From positions 148,930-212,929 of the forward strand of contig NZ_JAUHJQ010000007.1 of assembly GCF_030412965.1 (NCBI RefSeq): a stretch of 64,000 nucleotides of DNA, read 5' to 3'. Origin of the DNA: Nocardioides oceani (GTDB lineage Bacteria > Actinomycetota > Actinomycetes > Propionibacteriales > Nocardioidaceae). A program made the translations under genes and the position numbers. The notes beneath the pieces are model-generated. The model was given only the letters and a program-made list of their open reading frames with translations, had not been told where the DNA came from and did not search any database. Below are positions 26,554-34,183 of this stretch, in pieces (within the stretch, counting starts at the first letter, position 1; each line of letters begins with the position of its first letter).

Positions 26554-26583
26554 TCGACATCCCACGTTTACTTGGGATGTCGA
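26554..26583. terminator. Stem-loop after DODA dioxygenase
   Basis: TCGACATCCCA and TGGGATGTCGA form a perfect 11-bp stem around an 8-nt loop (CGTTTACT), 8 bp beyond the minus-strand dioxygenase stop. With its twin at 26491-26522 it fills the 130-bp convergent spacer. Twin operators are an alternative reading. Confidence 0.5.
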
Positions 26584-26591
26584 GCACCGCC

Positions 26592-27368
26592 TCAGGCCAC
26601 CTGGAGCGACCGCTTCGACAGCCCCATCCAGAACCCGTCGACGACCTGGGTGCCGGGGGCGGCGGGGTCGGTGGCTGCGCCGAGGGTGACGAAGAGCGGC
26701 GTGTAGTGCTCGACGGTGGGGTGGGCGTACGGCATGCCGGGCGCGCGGTCGCGGTACGCCGCGAGGGTGTCCACGTCGCCTCGGGCGAGCGCCTCGCCGG
26801 CCCACGCGTCGAACTCCGAGGACCAGCCGGGGGCCTCGGCGTCGATGCGCCACGAGGTCAGGAACGGCAGCCCGTGGGTGAGGAAGCCCGAGCCGATGAT
26901 CAGCACGCCCTCGTCGCGCAGCGGCTGGAGCCGCCTGCCGAGCGCGAGCAGCCGCTCCGGGTCGTGGGTGGGCAGCGACATCTGCAGGACGGGGATGTCG
27001 GCCTCGGGGTACATGATCCGCAGCGGCACCCAGGCACCGTGGTCGAGGCCGCGGGAGGCGTGCTGGTGGACGGGCTCGCCGGCCGGCATCATCGCCGCCA
27101 CGCGGCGGGCCAGCGCGGTGGCGTCGGGAGTCTCGTAGGTCATCCGGTAGTACTTCGGGTCGAACCCGCCGAAGTCGTAGACCAGCGGTGCGCCGCTCGC
27201 CGAGAGCGACACCGGCGCGGACTCCCAGTGCGCGCTGACGATGAGGACGGCCCGAGGGCGGGGGAGGTCCGCGGCCCAGGCCGCCAGCTGGCCGGACCAG
27301 GTCGGGTCGTCGAGGAGCGGGGGCGCCCCGTGACCGAGGTAGAGCGCCGGCATCCGGTCGGTCGTCAT
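26592..27368 (-). CDS. DODA-type extradiol dioxygenase (LigB/YgiD family)
   Basis: A 258-residue class III extradiol ring-cleavage dioxygenase of the 4,5-DOPA dioxygenase group. Metal-ligand and active-site segments seen are ALYLGHGAPPLL (first His), LIVSAHWESAP, ASRGLDHGAWVPLRIMYP (His of LDHG) and IIGSGFLTHGLPF. Some family members open aromatic rings with Fe(II), others bind Zn; activity on catecholic substrates is likely but the substrate is unknown. Start ATG 27368 is chosen because GGAG lies 7 nt upstream and the in-frame extension would run into the ung gene. It is 28 bp behind ung, with the inverted repeat GGTTGA-GGAT-TCAACC in between. Confidence 0.87.
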   Translation of the reverse strand: MTTDRMPALYLGHGAPPLLDDPTWSGQLAAWAADLPRPRAVLIVSAHWESAPVSLSASGAPLVYDFGGFDPKYYRMTYETPDATALARRVAAMMPAGEPVHQHASRGLDHGAWVPLRIMYPEADIPVLQMSLPTHDPERLLALGRRLQPLRDEGVLIIGSGFLTHGLPFLTSWRIDAEAPGWSSEFDAWAGEALARGDVDTLAAYRDRAPGMPYAHPTVEHYTPLFVTLGAATDPAAPGTQVVDGFWMGLSKRSLQVA

Positions 27369-27380
27369 GTCCACTCCAAT

Positions 27381-27396
27381 GGTTGAGGATTCAACC
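27381..27396. promoter_or_regulatory. Inverted repeat GGTTGA-N4-TCAACC upstream of dioxygenase
   Basis: Perfect 6-bp arms with a 4-nt centre between the ung stop and the dioxygenase start, AT-rich against the background. TAAGGT on the minus strand next to it could be a -10. The size fits an operator for a MarR- or HxlR-type repressor. Confidence 0.4.
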
Positions 27397-28089
27397 TTAT
27401 TCCGCGGGGAGCCTCCAGTCCACCCCTGCCGAGCCCTGCCGGGCAAGCAGGTCGTTGACCCGGCTGAACGGGCGGGAGCCGAAGAACCCGCGGCTCGCCG
27501 ACAGCGGCGAGGGGTGCGCGGACTCGACGTACGGCGTCGGGCCGAGCATCGGCTTGAGACCTTGTGCGTCGCGGCCCCACAAGATGGCCGCGAGCGGTCC
27601 GCCGCGGGCGACGAGCGCCTCGATCGCGCAGGCGGTGACCTCCTCCCAGCCGCGCCCGCGGTGCGAGGCGGAGGCGCCCGGCTGCACGGTGAGGACGCGG
27701 TTGAGCAGCATGACGCCGGCGTCGGCCCACGCGGTGAGGTCTCCGTGCGGCGGCGTCTCGATGCCGAGGTCGCTGCGCAGCTCGGTGTAGATGTTGGCCA
27801 GCGAGCGGGGGATCGGCCGCACGTGCGCGTCGACGGCGAAGCTCAGTCCGATCGGGTGGCCGGGCGTCGGGTAGGGGTCTTGGCCGACGACGAGCACCCG
27901 CACGTCGGCCATCGGGCGGCAGAAGGCCCGCAGCACGTGCTCGCCGGCGGGCAGGTAGTCGCGACCGGCGGCCATCTCCGCCCGGAGGAACCGCCCCATC
28001 TCGGCGATCCGCTCGTCGACGGGGGCGAGCGCCACCGCCCAGTCCGCGGCGACGAGGCCCTGGTCCACGAGTCTGGCGAGCGCGCTCAC
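27397..28089 (-). CDS. ung: Uracil-DNA glycosylase
   Basis: A 230-residue family 1 UDG that removes uracil from DNA to begin base-excision repair. [18 protein letters not shown] holds the catalytic water-activating Asp and the uracil pocket, [11 protein letters not shown] the Asn that reads uracil, and [18 protein letters not shown] the DNA-intercalation loop with the catalytic His. All core motifs are intact. GTG 28089 lies 7 nt after TACCGT on the minus strand, so the message is probably leaderless. The downstream dioxygenase may be partly co-transcribed. Confidence 0.96.
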   Translation of the reverse strand: MSALARLVDQGLVAADWAVALAPVDERIAEMGRFLRAEMAAGRDYLPAGEHVLRAFCRPMADVRVLVVGQDPYPTPGHPIGLSFAVDAHVRPIPRSLANIYTELRSDLGIETPPHGDLTAWADAGVMLLNRVLTVQPGASASHRGRGWEEVTACAIEALVARGGPLAAILWGRDAQGLKPMLGPTPYVESAHPSPLSASRGFFGSRPFSRVNDLLARQGSAGVDWRLPAE

Positions 28090-28120
28090 GCCGGGGACGG
28101 TACCCGCGCCGGGTCCGGCC

Positions 28121-28594
28121 TCAGGCGAAGACCATGCAGCTGGAGGTCGCGTGGGCGACCAGGCGCTCGCGGGAGTCGAAGAGCTGCGCCTCTGCGAGCG
28201 CCGTACGCCGCCCGCGGTGCACCACCCGGCCGACCGCGCGCAGCCGGCCGGACTCGACGGTCGCAGGGCGGAGGAACTTCACGGTGAGGTCGAGGGAGGT
28301 GTAGCCCTCGCCGGCGGCCAGCGTGGAGTGCACCGAGCAGCCGGCGGCGGTGTCGAGGAGGGTCGAGATGACGCCGCCGTGCACGGTGCCGAGCGGGTTG
28401 TAGTGGCGGACCTCGGGGTCGAGCTCGACGCTGATCGACCCGGGCTCGCCGTCGAAGTCGACCATCCCCAGCGTCTCGGCGATCGGCGCCGCCGGGAGGA
28501 GCCCGTCGCGCATCGCCATGAGCAGCTCGTAGCCGGTCATCGCGGCGCGGTCGAGCACGGGAGCGGGCGTCGAGCGGTCCTGGGTCTCGGTCAT
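28121..28594 (-). CDS. PaaI-type hotdog thioesterase
   Basis: A 157-residue hotdog-fold protein of the PaaI/YbgC-like thioesterase group. The segment [20 protein letters not shown] carries the HGG motif and the Asp used for thioester hydrolysis, and [12 protein letters not shown] the substrate-strand region. Proteins of this type hydrolyse acyl- or aryl-CoA thioesters, often relieving CoA trapping in aromatic degradation. ATG 28594 is preferred to the upstream in-frame start because that extension would pass through the divergent promoter. A TTGACA hexamer (minus strand, 28625-28630) could be its -35, lying inside the CTGGGTC-N9-GACCCAG repeat shared with the HxlR gene. Confidence 0.85.
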   Translation of the reverse strand: MTETQDRSTPAPVLDRAAMTGYELLMAMRDGLLPAAPIAETLGMVDFDGEPGSISVELDPEVRHYNPLGTVHGGVISTLLDTAAGCSVHSTLAAGEGYTSLDLTVKFLRPATVESGRLRAVGRVVHRGRRTALAEAQLFDSRERLVAHATSSCMVFA

Positions 28595-28617
28595 GGACCC
28601 AGCCTCGCGGGTGCGAT

Positions 28618-28640
28618 CTGGGTCTGTCAACAAGACCCAG
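28618..28640. promoter_or_regulatory. Operator CTGGGTC-N9-GACCCAG between thioesterase and HxlR genes
   Basis: Perfect 7-bp arms flank TGTCAACAA, which on the minus strand contains TTGACA. GACCCAGCCTCGC also occurs twice as a direct repeat (28596-28608 and 28634-28646). This is a strong candidate for HxlR binding and control of both genes. Confidence 0.5.
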
Positions 28641-28659
28641 CCTCGCCTACGCTGCAGGC

Positions 28660-29139
28660 ATGGAGACCTCGCCGAGCGCGTTGCAGTGGTCGACGGCCAA
28701 CTGCACGGTCGGCCGCGCGATGGCCGTCCTGGGGGAGCGATGGACGTTCGTGGTGCTGCGCGAGGTGTTCAACGGGGTGCGCCGGTTCGACGACATCCGT
28801 CGCCACAGCGGCATCCCGCGGCAGGTGCTGAGCAACCGGCTCGCGCTGCTGGTCGAGCAGGACGTCCTGCGCAAGGTGCCCTACCGCGCGGAGGGCGAGC
28901 GCGAGCGGCACGAGTACCGCCTGACGCAGAAGGGCTTCGACCTCTACCCGGTGCTCGTCGCCGTGGCCGACTGGGGCGACCGCTACCTCGCCGACCCCGA
29001 GGGACCTCCGGTCGAGGTCGCCCACCGCGAGTGCGGCGAGGTGCTCCACGCGGCGCTGGTCTGCGAGGCCGGGCACCACGTCACCGAGCCGCGCGACGCC
29101 GTGCCGCGGCCCGCTGCCGGCGCGAAGCGGATCGACTGA
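28660..29139 (+). CDS. HxlR family transcriptional regulator
   Basis: A 159-residue winged-helix regulator. NCTVGRAMAVLGERWTFVVL is the family signature with the N-terminal Cys, FDDIRRHSGIPRQVLSNRL the recognition helix and EYRLTQKGFDLYPVL the wing and dimer helix. The C-terminal ~40 residues contain two further Cys and a His (ECGEVL, VCEAGHH). ATG 28660 follows TACGCT by 6 nt (leaderless). HxlR proteins respond to aldehydes, quinones or other electrophiles. It is divergent from the thioesterase and shares an operator-like inverted repeat with it. Confidence 0.9.
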   Translation: METSPSALQWSTANCTVGRAMAVLGERWTFVVLREVFNGVRRFDDIRRHSGIPRQVLSNRLALLVEQDVLRKVPYRAEGERERHEYRLTQKGFDLYPVLVAVADWGDRYLADPEGPPVEVAHRECGEVLHAALVCEAGHHVTEPRDAVPRPAAGAKRID

Positions 29140-29140
29140 G

Positions 29141-30193
29141 TCAGCGACCCAGTCGCGCCCGCTCCGGCACGAACGGTCGCTTGCCGCGCTCGCCGACCTC
29201 GACCCGCAGGATCGCCTGGTTCGCGGTCGTGCCGGTGATGACCGACTGGTTCGCCACCAGCACCGAGGTGCCGAGGAAGGTCGCGCTGCAGGGGGTGTCG
29301 AACGGGATCGCCGAGCCGTTCTGCCCCAGCAGCGGCGCGTCGGGGAAGCGATCGACCTCGGCGCCGCCGGCCCCGAGCTCGACGAGCTGGTTGGTGCCCA
29401 GCAGGGAGACGTAGAGGTGGCCCGAGCGGCCGATGCCGAAGCCGTCGGGCAGCTCCATCGGCCCCGAGCGCCACAGGGCCCGCAGCTCGCCCGGCCGACC
29501 GTCGGGGCGCACGCCCAGCGACAGCACCGCGCCGGTCGTCGGCAGCTGCGAGCCGTCGAGGACCCACTGCTGGGCCAGCACCAGGTCGCCGCGGCCGGGG
29601 CGGTAGACCAGCCCGGTCGTGCCGAACTCGGCGCCCTCGAGCGCGGGCGCGGTGAACCACGCGCGAGGCGTGCCGCCGCGCGGCGGCACGCGCCACACGA
29701 TCGGCTGTGCGTAGTCGCTGACGTACAGCTCGCCCCGCGGACCCCACGTCGCGTAGTTCGGCACGGCGCCCTCGGGGAACGTCGCCACGCGACGCCACCG
29801 ACCGGTGCGGACGTCGAGGGTGAGCACCCGCCGGGTCGAGGTCTCGAGCACCACCAGCCGGCCGTCGCGGGTCTGGTTCGCCACCTGCACGCCGTGGCTG
29901 CCGTCGGTCACCTGGCCCGGGACCGGCCAGGACCGCAGGAGCTGGCCGGCGGCCGACCACTCGAAGACGCGCGAGGGCACGCCGGTGGCCGAGCTGTTGA
30001 CGTACGTGCCGGCGTACACCCGTCCGTTGGTGTGGACGTGCACGTACGCCGGGTAGCCCGGCGCGGGCACGAGGGCGAACACCGTCGTGCGCCACGTCGC
30101 CGGGCCGGCGGCCGCGGGCGCCGCGGCCGAGGGGGCGGCCGCCAGCGGCAGGGCGAGGACGAGGGCGGCGAGGAGCGCGGCGAGCCGTCTCAC
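29141..30193 (-). CDS. Exported SMP-30/NHL-like beta-propeller protein
   Basis: A 350-residue protein with a signal peptide (about residues 1-29, RRLAALLAALVLALPLAAAP), then a beta-propeller with repeated blades such as HTNGRVYAGTYVNS, TWGPRGELYVSDY and GIGRSGHLYVSLLGTNQ. The pattern resembles SMP-30/gluconolactonase/NHL proteins, but no complete metal-ligand set was assigned, so lactonase activity is unproven. GTG 30193 overlaps the upstream amine-oxidase stop codon (GTGA), so the two are translationally coupled and probably act together outside the membrane. The gene ends 2 bp from the convergent HxlR stop. Confidence 0.72.
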   Translation of the reverse strand: MRRLAALLAALVLALPLAAAPSAAAPAAAGPATWRTTVFALVPAPGYPAYVHVHTNGRVYAGTYVNSSATGVPSRVFEWSAAGQLLRSWPVPGQVTDGSHGVQVANQTRDGRLVVLETSTRRVLTLDVRTGRWRRVATFPEGAVPNYATWGPRGELYVSDYAQPIVWRVPPRGGTPRAWFTAPALEGAEFGTTGLVYRPGRGDLVLAQQWVLDGSQLPTTGAVLSLGVRPDGRPGELRALWRSGPMELPDGFGIGRSGHLYVSLLGTNQLVELGAGGAEVDRFPDAPLLGQNGSAIPFDTPCSATFLGTSVLVANQSVITGTTANQAILRVEVGERGKRPFVPERARLGR

Positions 30194-31731
30194 AGCTTCT
30201 CCAGCACCTCGACGGCGGCGCGCTTGCCGGCGCGGACAGCGCCGTCCATGTAGCCGCTCCAGTACGTCGCCGTCTCGGTGCCCGCCCAGTGCACCCGGCC
30301 GAACGGCCGCCGGATCGCGGGTCCCTGGTCGACGAGCGTGCCCGGCGCGTGGAACGCGGTCGGGCCGCCGCGGGTCCACTGCTCCTTGGTCCAGTCCTGC
30401 TCGGTGTACTCGATCGGACGCAGCGCCTGCTCGCCGAACATCGCGGCGAAGCCCTCGAGGACCGCCTTGCGGCGTCGCGCCCGCGGCAGCACGCCGTACT
30501 CCCGCCAGGTGGAGCCGCCGACGAAGGCGAGGAGCACGCCGGGGCTGCCGTCGGGCGGGCTGTTGTCGAAGACCGCCCGGGCCGCGCCCGCGTCGTTGAT
30601 GCCGAAGCCGTTGAGGCCGGCGTCGCGCCAGAACGGCTTCTCGTAGACCGCGTCGCACTTCATCAGCCGGCCCATGTCCATGCTGCGCAGCAGCTGCGTG
30701 CGGCGCACCGGCAGCCGCGGGAACCAGTCGATGTCGAGCACCAGCGGCGGCGGCGCCGCGACGACGACCCGCCGGGCGCGGACCGTGCCGCGGCCGGTGT
30801 GGACGAGCACCCGGTCCTCCCGCTGCTCGATGCGGCGCACCGGGGCCTTCAGAGCGACGACGTCGCCGAGGCGCTTGGCCAGCCGCAGCGGCACGAGCTG
30901 CGAGCCGCCGACGAACCGCCGCTCCTGGGCGCCGTTCGCGGTGTCGGAGTTGCGGGAGAAGGTGCCGACGTTCTTCTCGTTGCCCGAGCACGCGACGTAC
31001 CAGAGGGTGAAGAGGAACGAGAGCTCGTCGGGGTCGGCGCCGAAGCCGGGCTGGGTCCAGGACTTGATCAGGTTGGTGACGCCGGCGGCGTTGACCGAGC
31101 TGCGGCGGATGAACTCTCCGAGGCTCGTGCCGTCCCACTCCCGGGCGCGCGGGTGGTCCCAGGGCGCCTCGACGTCGAGCTCGGCGGCGTACCGGTCGAT
31201 GAGGGAGAGCAGGATCGCCGCGTCGGCGAGGATCGTGGGGTCGGGCGGGACGGTCCCGGTGTAGGTCGTGCGGCCGGTCAGCGAGGAGATGTAGACGCTG
31301 CTGCCGGTGTTGTACTCCCGGAACGTCGGGACGCCGAGCTCGTCGGCCAGCCGCAGGATGTGGTCCTGGGTCGGCCCGACGAACGCGCCACCTGCCTCGA
31401 TGACGCCGCCCGCCTCGAGGCGGTGGTTCAGCACCCGCCCGCCGACCCGGTCGCGCGCCTCGACGAGCAGCACCGAGGCGCCGCCGGCCGCGACCTTGCG
31501 CGCCGCCACCAGGCCGGAGATGCCGCCGCCGACCACGACCACGTCCACCTGCCGCGGCAGCGACCCTTGCAGGCCGGTGACCCGGGCGGCCGGGTCGGCG
31601 ACGTCCGCGAGCGCGCCCGTGGGCAGGGCGGCGGCGAGGCCGGCGCCGGCGGCCGCGGACGCCGAGGCGCCCAGGAGCGCGCGGCGCGAGAGCCAGGGAG
31701 CGGCGTCGGGGAGGGCGTCGTACGTCGGCAT
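30190..31731 (-). CDS. Tat-exported flavin monoamine oxidase family protein
   Basis: A 513-residue FAD-dependent amine oxidase. SRRALLGASASAAAGAGLA at residues ~15-33 is a twin-arginine signal. VDVVVVGGGISGLVAARKV is the FAD-binding fold, ARDRVGGRVLNHRLEAGG the second FAD motif, and VHWAGTETATYWSGYMDGAV the C-terminal FAD/substrate motif. Relatives oxidise primary or secondary amines to aldehyde, ammonia and H2O2. It is first in a two-gene operon with the beta-propeller protein and divergent from the TetR-aldolase-kinase operon, with an inverted repeat in the spacer. ATG 31731 has GGAGC upstream. Confidence 0.88.
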   Translation of the reverse strand: MPTYDALPDAAPWLSRRALLGASASAAAGAGLAAALPTGALADVADPAARVTGLQGSLPRQVDVVVVGGGISGLVAARKVAAGGASVLLVEARDRVGGRVLNHRLEAGGVIEAGGAFVGPTQDHILRLADELGVPTFREYNTGSSVYISSLTGRTTYTGTVPPDPTILADAAILLSLIDRYAAELDVEAPWDHPRAREWDGTSLGEFIRRSSVNAAGVTNLIKSWTQPGFGADPDELSFLFTLWYVACSGNEKNVGTFSRNSDTANGAQERRFVGGSQLVPLRLAKRLGDVVALKAPVRRIEQREDRVLVHTGRGTVRARRVVVAAPPPLVLDIDWFPRLPVRRTQLLRSMDMGRLMKCDAVYEKPFWRDAGLNGFGINDAGAARAVFDNSPPDGSPGVLLAFVGGSTWREYGVLPRARRRKAVLEGFAAMFGEQALRPIEYTEQDWTKEQWTRGGPTAFHAPGTLVDQGPAIRRPFGRVHWAGTETATYWSGYMDGAVRAGKRAAVEVLEKL

Positions 31732-31743
31732 GGGCGCTCCGAT

Positions 31744-31768
31744 ACCTGAAGGTGTGTCAGATTCAGGT
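31744..31768. promoter_or_regulatory. TetR operator candidate ACCTGAA-N11-TTCAGGT
   Basis: Perfect 7-bp arms separated by 11 nt (25 bp in all) in the divergent spacer between the amine oxidase and tetR. It covers the likely -35 of tetR (GTGTCA, 31754-31759), whose -10 TACACT is at 31777-31782. Binding would repress tetR and probably also the divergent amine-oxidase operon. Confidence 0.55.
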
Positions 31769-31790
31769 CCGTACCCTACACTCGCGTCTC

Positions 31791-32426
31791 GTGCCTGCCG
31801 AGCCTCTTGTGACCACCACCTCGCGCCGGGTGCCCACCCAGGAGCGCAGCCGCCGTCGCGTCGAGGGGATCCTCGACGCCGCCGCGGGCCTGGTCGTCGA
31901 GCGCGGCGTCGAGGCGCTGACGACCCGGGACATCGCCGACGCGGCGGGCGTCCCGGTGGCCTCGCTCTACCAGTACTTCGCGGACAAGGACGACGTCCTG
32001 GTCGCCCTCGCCGCCCGCGACATGGGGGAGATGGACGAGCAGGTCGCCCGCGACGTGGCCGCCCTGCTGGAGTCGGGCGACGAGGTCACCCTCAGCGCGC
32101 TGGTGCGGACGGTGATGGAGGCGTTCGTCGCGGTCTACCACCGACGCGCCGCCTTCGTCGTGCTCTACCTGCGCGGCCGGACCAACGTCGCGGTGCACCG
32201 CTTCGGGCGCGAGCACAACGCCAAGGTCGCCGAGGTGCTGCACGCCCAGGCGCGGGCGACCGGTCTGGCCGGCGGGCTCACCCCGCGGATGGCGCAGCTC
32301 GCCGTCGAGGTCGGGGACCGGGTCTTCCAGCTGGCCTTCGAGCACGACCTGCACGGCGACGCCGAGACGGTCGAGGAGGGGATCCGGATGGTGACGGCGT
32401 ACCTCGAGAGCCGGGCGGCCTCGTGA
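31791..32426 (+). CDS. TetR family transcriptional regulator
   Basis: A 211-residue regulator read from GTG 31791. The helix-turn-helix is in residues ~15-60: VEGILDAAAGLVVERG, then TTRDIADAAGVPVASLYQYF, the TetR recognition helix. The C-terminal ligand-binding domain has no recognised family. An in-frame GTG at 31752 lies inside the operator, and another GTG at 31809 is possible. 31791 is preferred because TACACT (31777-31782) places the transcription start at it. The stop overlaps the aldolase start (GTGA), so the repressor heads the operon it presumably controls. Confidence 0.85.
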   Translation: MPAEPLVTTTSRRVPTQERSRRRVEGILDAAAGLVVERGVEALTTRDIADAAGVPVASLYQYFADKDDVLVALAARDMGEMDEQVARDVAALLESGDEVTLSALVRTVMEAFVAVYHRRAAFVVLYLRGRTNVAVHRFGREHNAKVAEVLHAQARATGLAGGLTPRMAQLAVEVGDRVFQLAFEHDLHGDAETVEEGIRMVTAYLESRAAS

Positions 32427-33109
32427 GGGGCGCGGACGACCCGCTGCGCGAGGCGGTCGCGGGCGCGGCCCGCCGGCTGGCGGAGGCCGGGCTGCTGGTG
32501 GGCACCGCCGGCAACGTCTCGCTGCGCGAGGGCGACCGGGTCGCGGTCACGGCGAGCGGGGTCGTGCTGGGCGCCTGCACGCCTGACGACGTCACGGTCG
32601 TCGACCCCGGCGGCGCCGTCCTCGAGGGCCGGCTCCGGCCGACGTCCGAGCTCGACCTCCACCTGGGGGTGTACGCCGCCGGCGACCCGCCCGCGGGCCC
32701 GGCCGCCGTCGTCCACACGCACGCGCCGTGGTCGACCGCGGTCGCCTGCGTCCTCGACGAGCTGCCGGTGCTCCACTACCAGCAGCTGCTGCTCGGCGGG
32801 CCGGTCCGCGTCGCGCCGTACGCCACCTTCGGCACCCCCGAGCTCGCGGCGGCCGTGGGCGCCGCCCTCGAGGGCCGCCAGGCCGCGCTGATGGCCAACC
32901 ACGGCTCGGTGGCGGTCGGGTCGACGCTCGACGAGGCGGTCGAGCGCGCCGAGCTGCTGGAGTGGCTGGCCGCGCTGCACCACCGCGCGTCCGCGCTCGG
33001 CACGCCCCGCGCGCTGACCGAGGAGCAGCAGGCCGCGGTCGTCGAGGCGGCCGTCCGCCGCCGCTACGGCACCACCCAGGCGATCGAGCCGCAGGAGGAG
33101 CAGTCATGA
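32423..33109 (+). CDS. Class II aldolase/adducin family protein
   Basis: A 228-residue zinc-dependent aldolase of the L-fuculose-1-phosphate/L-ribulose-5-phosphate epimerase superfamily. LLVGTAGNVSLREGD is the phosphate-binding GN(I/V)S motif, RPTSELDLHLGVY holds the catalytic Glu, VVHTHAPWSTA two zinc His ligands and MANHGSVAVG the third His. It cleaves a phosphorylated sugar to dihydroxyacetone phosphate or glycolaldehyde-type products. Overlap with tetR (GTGA) and with the kinase (ATGA) makes a tight three-gene operon in which the PfkB kinase probably makes the aldolase substrate. The sugar itself is unknown. Confidence 0.88.
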   Translation: MRGADDPLREAVAGAARRLAEAGLLVGTAGNVSLREGDRVAVTASGVVLGACTPDDVTVVDPGGAVLEGRLRPTSELDLHLGVYAAGDPPAGPAAVVHTHAPWSTAVACVLDELPVLHYQQLLLGGPVRVAPYATFGTPELAAAVGAALEGRQAALMANHGSVAVGSTLDEAVERAELLEWLAALHHRASALGTPRALTEEQQAAVVEAAVRRRYGTTQAIEPQEEQS

Positions 33110-34035
33110 AGGTCGCGACCGTCGGGGTGCACGTCCTCGACACCCACGTCATCGGCGTCGAGTCGATCCCCGAGCGCTCCGACGGCCAGCTGGTCGAGCG
33201 GATCGCGCTCTCGCCGGCCGGCACCGCGGGCGGCACCGGCGTGGTGCTCAGCCGCCTCGGCGCCCAGGTCTCCTCCTTTGGCGCGGTCGGCGAGGACCCC
33301 GTCGCCACGACCCTGCTCGCGCTGCTCGAGCGCGAGGGCGTGGACGTGACCGGCCTGGTGCGCAAGGCCGACGCCCAGACCTCCGCCTCGGTCATCCCGG
33401 TCCGGCCGAACGGCGACCGGCCCGCCTGGCACTGCATCGGCGCCAACGGGGCCTTCACCCTCGACGACGACCTCGACCTGGACGCGCTGGCGGGGATCAC
33501 CCACCTCCACCTGGGCGGTCCGGAGTTCCTCGGCGGCGAGGCGGCCGGGCGGCTGCTCGCCCACGCCCGCTCGCTCGGGGCGACCACGTCGCTGGACCTG
33601 CTCGCCCCCGGCGACCCCGACATGCTGGCCTGGATCGCCGACGCCCTGCCGCACACCGACCACCTGCTCCCCAACGACGAGCAGGTCCTCGGCTTCACCG
33701 GCGCCACGTCGCTGGCCGACGGCGCGCGGGCGCTGCTCGAGCACGGCGTCGGCGCGGTCGCGGTCACCCAGGGCGCCCGCGGGGCGCTGGTCGCCACTGC
33801 CGAGGAGACCCTCGAGGTGCCGGCGTACGCCGTCGACGTGGTCGACACGACCGGGTGCGGCGACGCGTTCTCGGCCGGCTACCTGCGCGGGCTCGCGCTC
33901 GGCCGGGACCTGCGCGGTGCCGCGGAGCTCGGCTGCGCCGCCGCCGCCCAGGTCGCCCGGGGGCTCGGCACCGACGCCGGCACCTACGACCTCGACGCGG
34001 TGCTCACCTTCGCGGAGTCGGCTCCCCGTCGCTGA
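33106..34035 (+). CDS. PfkB family carbohydrate kinase
   Basis: A 309-residue ribokinase-fold sugar kinase. The N-terminal GTAGGTGVVLSRLGAQV is PfkB signature 1-like. The C-terminal VDTTGCGDAFSAGYLRGLAL is signature 2 with the anion hole and catalytic Asp. Phosphorylation of a furanose or open-chain sugar is expected; specificity is unclear. It starts on ATGA overlapping the aldolase stop. No sugar transporter lies next to it, so uptake must be encoded elsewhere or depend on the MFS gene at 35620-36981. Confidence 0.88.
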   Translation: MKVATVGVHVLDTHVIGVESIPERSDGQLVERIALSPAGTAGGTGVVLSRLGAQVSSFGAVGEDPVATTLLALLEREGVDVTGLVRKADAQTSASVIPVRPNGDRPAWHCIGANGAFTLDDDLDLDALAGITHLHLGGPEFLGGEAAGRLLAHARSLGATTSLDLLAPGDPDMLAWIADALPHTDHLLPNDEQVLGFTGATSLADGARALLEHGVGAVAVTQGARGALVATAEETLEVPAYAVDVVDTTGCGDAFSAGYLRGLALGRDLRGAAELGCAAAAQVARGLGTDAGTYDLDAVLTFAESAPRR

Positions 34036-34079
34036 CCCGCCCGGCCTTGATCGATTGTCAAGCGGCCTTGTGGACGCTC

Positions 34080-34101
34080 CACACGGCTCCCGCCGCGTGT
34101 G
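34080..34101. terminator. Stem-loop between PfkB kinase and PLP lyase
   Basis: CACACG and CGTGTG arms around a 10-nt loop in the convergent spacer, 45 bp after the kinase stop. The stem can be extended with a 2-nt bulge. The rest of the 148-bp spacer has a short GGGCGGTC tandem run (about 34151-34186) ending at the lyase stop. Confidence 0.4.
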
Positions 34102-34183
34102 CAGCGACAACAGTGCCGCTGAAGAGGGGTCCTGCCGAGCGGCCGGGGTGGGCGGTCGGGCGGTCGGGCGGTCGGGCGGGCGG

